NCBI GenBank assembly: GCA_002412885.1
Contig: DHVX01000030.1
Coordinates: forward strand, 1 to 9,422
DNA length: 9,422 nt
Source: Bacteroidales bacterium UBA5197
GTDB taxonomy: Bacteria; Bacteroidota; Bacteroidia; Bacteroidales; Lentimicrobiaceae
Direction of reading: 5' to 3'
Numbering within the stretch: the first letter of the stretch is position 1; each line of letters begins with the position of its first letter. A model generated the notes under the pieces. The model was not told the origin of the DNA. It made no database searches and was given only the letters and a program-made list of their open reading frames with translations. Position numbers and translations under genes: made by a program. Positions 7,607 to 9,422 of this stretch are shown piece by piece.

Positions 7607-8737
7607 ATGTACACACAGGAAGAGAAAATTGCAGTAGTCGCCCGTTATTCCAACTCCAGGGCTTTGCTTTTGCAATCAAAACTAATGGCCGAAGGCATAG
7701 AGTGTTTTCTGGCTCATGAAAACCTGCTTCAGGGTGCGGTATCATCAGGAGTGGAACTCAGGGTAAAAGCTTCTGATTTAGAAAGTGCACTGAGAATAAT
7801 TGAACGATCAAAATCAGAGCACGGAATCCAAAAGGAATCCTCAATTATAGCCCTACGCAGTGTCAGAAAAATATTAGTACCTGTTGATTTTTCTAATGCT
7901 TCGCTGAAGTCATGCGGCTATGCTTTGGCGCTTGCAGCAAAGCTTAAAGCGGATATAAAGTTACTTCATGTTTATTACAACCCTGTGATTGATATGGCGC
8001 CATTTGATACCAGCCATGCCTATCAGGTTAACCTGACCAATTATCTCCACGAAGCAGAACAGAGTGCCAGACATCAGCTTACAAATCTGGTAAAAGACCT
8101 TAAAAATCAGGTAAAAAAGAGTAAATCCAACACCAAAATTACCTATTCTCTGGCCAATGGTCTTGCTGCTGATGAGATTATCGCTTTAAGCAGGAAATAT
8201 AAGCCCGGACTGATTATTCTGGGAAGTCATGGCATTGGCCATCAATCGGAAAGTTTGCTGGGTAGTGTTACCGCCAAAGTAATTTCGAAAACAGCGGCTC
8301 CGGTGCTTGCCATTCCTGAAAACAGCACCTTTAAAGGTTTCGACAGCCTGAAGAATATTCTTTATGCCACCGATTTCGATAAATCAGATCATATTGCCAT
8401 GAGCAAGCTGATCAATCTGCTGCATCCTTTTGATGTTAAACTTTTTTGTGCGCATATCAGCATTGGAACCAAAAAATCGTGGCAAAAGGTAAAAATGGAG
8501 AACCTGAGTCAATTGATTGGTAATGAGTTCAAAAAAGTGCCGATACATTACGATCTTGTAGTCAGCGATGATGTCATCAACGGACTTGAGATGTATATGC
8601 GAAATAATTCCATCGATGTAATTGCGCTTACCAACCACAACCGGGGGGTTCTTGCCAGATTTTTTACACCAAGCATAACAAAAATGCTGCTTAAAAGAGT
8701 AAATAAACCTCTGCTGGTTTTTAAATCACCCGATTAA
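7607..8737 (+). CDS. DUF2007-like domain fused to two universal stress protein (USP) domains
   Basis: This 376-residue cytoplasmic protein, with no signal peptide or membrane helix, has three parts. Residues about 8-68 (VVARYSNSRALLLQSKL, GIECFLAHENL, then GVELRV and a helix) resemble DUF2007, a small domain called a putative signal transducer. Residues about 86-236 are a USP domain starting KILVPVDFS. Its binding loop GSHG (206-209), nine residues, then GS (219-220), exactly fits the G-2x-G-9x-G(S/T) pattern of ATP-binding USPs. Residues about 247-373 are a second USP domain (NILYATDFDKSD, VDVIALT-like core) whose loop (TNHNRG to FFTPSITKM) has lost that pattern, so it probably does not bind nucleotide in the usual way. 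Tandem USP proteins are common; the role is likely stress or energy-state response, but no specific process is indicated. The gene is divergent from the synthase gene (239 bp apart) and convergent with yraN (31 bp apart). I found no convincing plus-strand promoter; AGGA sits very close to the ATG. Confidence 0.9.
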   Translation: MYTQEEKIAVVARYSNSRALLLQSKLMAEGIECFLAHENLLQGAVSSGVELRVKASDLESALRIIERSKSEHGIQKESSIIALRSVRKILVPVDFSNASLKSCGYALALAAKLKADIKLLHVYYNPVIDMAPFDTSHAYQVNLTNYLHEAEQSARHQLTNLVKDLKNQVKKSKSNTKITYSLANGLAADEIIALSRKYKPGLIILGSHGIGHQSESLLGSVTAKVISKTAAPVLAIPENSTFKGFDSLKNILYATDFDKSDHIAMSKLINLLHPFDVKLFCAHISIGTKKSWQKVKMENLSQLIGNEFKKVPIHYDLVVSDDVINGLEMYMRNNSIDVIALTNHNRGVLARFFTPSITKMLLKRVNKPLLVFKSPD

Positions 8738-8768
8738 TCAACGGAAAAATCCTCACACTAAAAACGCA

Positions 8769-9131
8769 TCATAAGACAGGATAAAATGCATCTTCAATGT
8801 GATTGATTTTTTTCGTGGTGTTGTTCAGGATAACAGATACAATGTCGAAACGGGTCTCCTTTTCGACATTGTTTTTTTCGAGATAAGCCTGTGCAGCCCT
8901 TACCAGAAAGCGCTGTTTTGCCTGATTGACAAATACTTCAGGCTCACCAAATCCTGATGATGCCCGTGTTTTTACTTCCACAATCACAATAAAATCACCT
9001 TTTTCGGCTATAATATCTATCTCATCTTTACCAAACCGCCAGTTGGTAGCCAGAATTGTATAACCTTTGTCGTGAAGGTGTTTTACGGCAATATCTTCGC
9101 CGATTGTGCCCAGGTCGTTGTGCTCTGCCAT
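8769..9131 (-). CDS. yraN: YraN family protein (UPF0102), endonuclease-like fold
   Basis: The 120-residue product has the full length and motif order of the YraN/UPF0102 family. The N-terminal GTIGEDIAVKHL has E12, followed by GYTILATNWR, then EIDIIA with E37 and D39, and EVKTR with E52 and K54. D39 and E52-V53-K54 correspond to the PD-(D/E)XK nuclease core, to which this family is related by structure. A catalytic activity is not well established for the family; a link to DNA processing is inference. The start is well placed, with an A/T-rich stretch before the ATG as is usual in Bacteroidota. It is convergent with the USP gene 31 bp away, without a recognisable terminator between them, and lies 72 bp downstream of the partial gene on the right on the same strand, so the two may share a transcript. 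Confidence 0.93.
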   Translation of the reverse strand: MAEHNDLGTIGEDIAVKHLHDKGYTILATNWRFGKDEIDIIAEKGDFIVIVEVKTRASSGFGEPEVFVNQAKQRFLVRAAQAYLEKNNVEKETRFDIVSVILNNTTKKINHIEDAFYPVL

Positions 9132-9203
9132 ATATTTAAAAATTAGGTGGGGTAAATGTTTTGAATATTGAACTGTTTAAAAATGATGAGTTTAGTCCTG
9201 AAT

Positions 9204-9422
9204 TTATTTCAGATTGCCAACAAGAAGGGCATAAACAAGATAGAGAAATGCAAAAAAAGCAGTAATAAAAAGAACAGGTTTCACAAGATTGCCTACTTTC
9301 TCTTTCTGGTTTGTCTTCTGTGATTGTGTAAAAATCAAACCGGAACTATCTTCAGCCACATCAAGCACCGCTTCCCGGCCAAAAATGAGCGGCATATTGT
9401 CTTTTATATGTCCGGCAGGGAA
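9204..9422 (-). CDS. 3' end of an unrecognised gene; product ends in a membrane helix
   Basis: The frame is open from the right edge to a TAA at 9204-9206, giving 72 visible residues with the N-terminus missing. An internal ATG at 9395 could be a start, but coding-like sequence (FPAGHIKDN) continues upstream of it, so a longer protein entering from the right is more likely. A polar segment (GREAVLDVAEDSSG) leads to a charged stretch (QSQKTNQKEKVG) and then a hydrophobic helix of about 20 residues (PVLFITAFFAFLYLVYALL) just before the end. This is the profile of a protein with a C-terminal membrane anchor or last transmembrane helix. I do not recognise the family. The gene precedes yraN on the same strand by 72 bp. 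Confidence 0.65.
   Translation of the reverse strand, partial: FPAGHIKDNMPLIFGREAVLDVAEDSSGLIFTQSQKTNQKEKVGNLVKPVLFITAFFAFLYLVYALLVGNLK

Noticed and set aside
8384..8638. An 84-codon minus-strand open frame inside the USP gene
   Set aside because: It is antisense to the well-supported second USP domain and resembles no known protein.

Overview
The window looks like a chromosomal segment from a member of the Bacteroidota. The evidence is a very large secreted cell-surface protein built from choice-of-anchor L, SprB-type, HYR-like and Ig/PKD-like modules, TAnnTTTG-type -7 promoter elements, AT-rich leaders with no clear Shine-Dalgarno sequence, and a moderate-to-low GC content. I see no rRNA, tRNA, CRISPR array, transposase or integrase.

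Layout. (1) Positions 1-4843, minus strand: one continuous open frame of at least 1,614 codons that runs off the left edge. It begins with a signal peptide and a choice-of-anchor L domain. A long string of extracellular beta-sandwich modules follows and ends, within the window, in tandem 80-residue HYR-like repeats. The C-terminus, where a type IX secretion sorting domain would be expected, lies outside. (2) Positions 4844-5372: a gene-free stretch with a candidate promoter and long leader for the surface protein, and a terminator for the gene on its right. (3) Positions 5373-7367, minus: an RsuA/RluB-family rRNA pseudouridine synthase whose ordinary catalytic half is preceded by about 430 residues of charged, low-complexity sequence containing five 56-residue tandem repeats. 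(4) Positions 7607-8737, plus: a fusion of an N-terminal DUF2007-like domain with two universal stress protein domains, divergent from the synthase gene. (5) Positions 8769-9131, minus: a YraN/UPF0102 protein, convergent with the USP gene. (6) Positions 9204-9422, minus: the 3' end of an unrecognised gene whose product ends in a membrane helix; it may be co-transcribed with yraN.

The genes do not form an evident pathway. The surface protein is an accessory adhesin-like or gliding/biofilm-type gene. The others are housekeeping (rRNA modification, YraN) or stress-related (USP). I found no clearly new multi-gene system. The points most worth a second look are inside single proteins: a HYR module that appears split by a jelly-roll-like insert, a DNA-level repeat array in the pseudouridine synthase that could vary in copy number, and the DUF2007-USP-USP fusion in which only the first USP domain keeps the nucleotide-binding motif.
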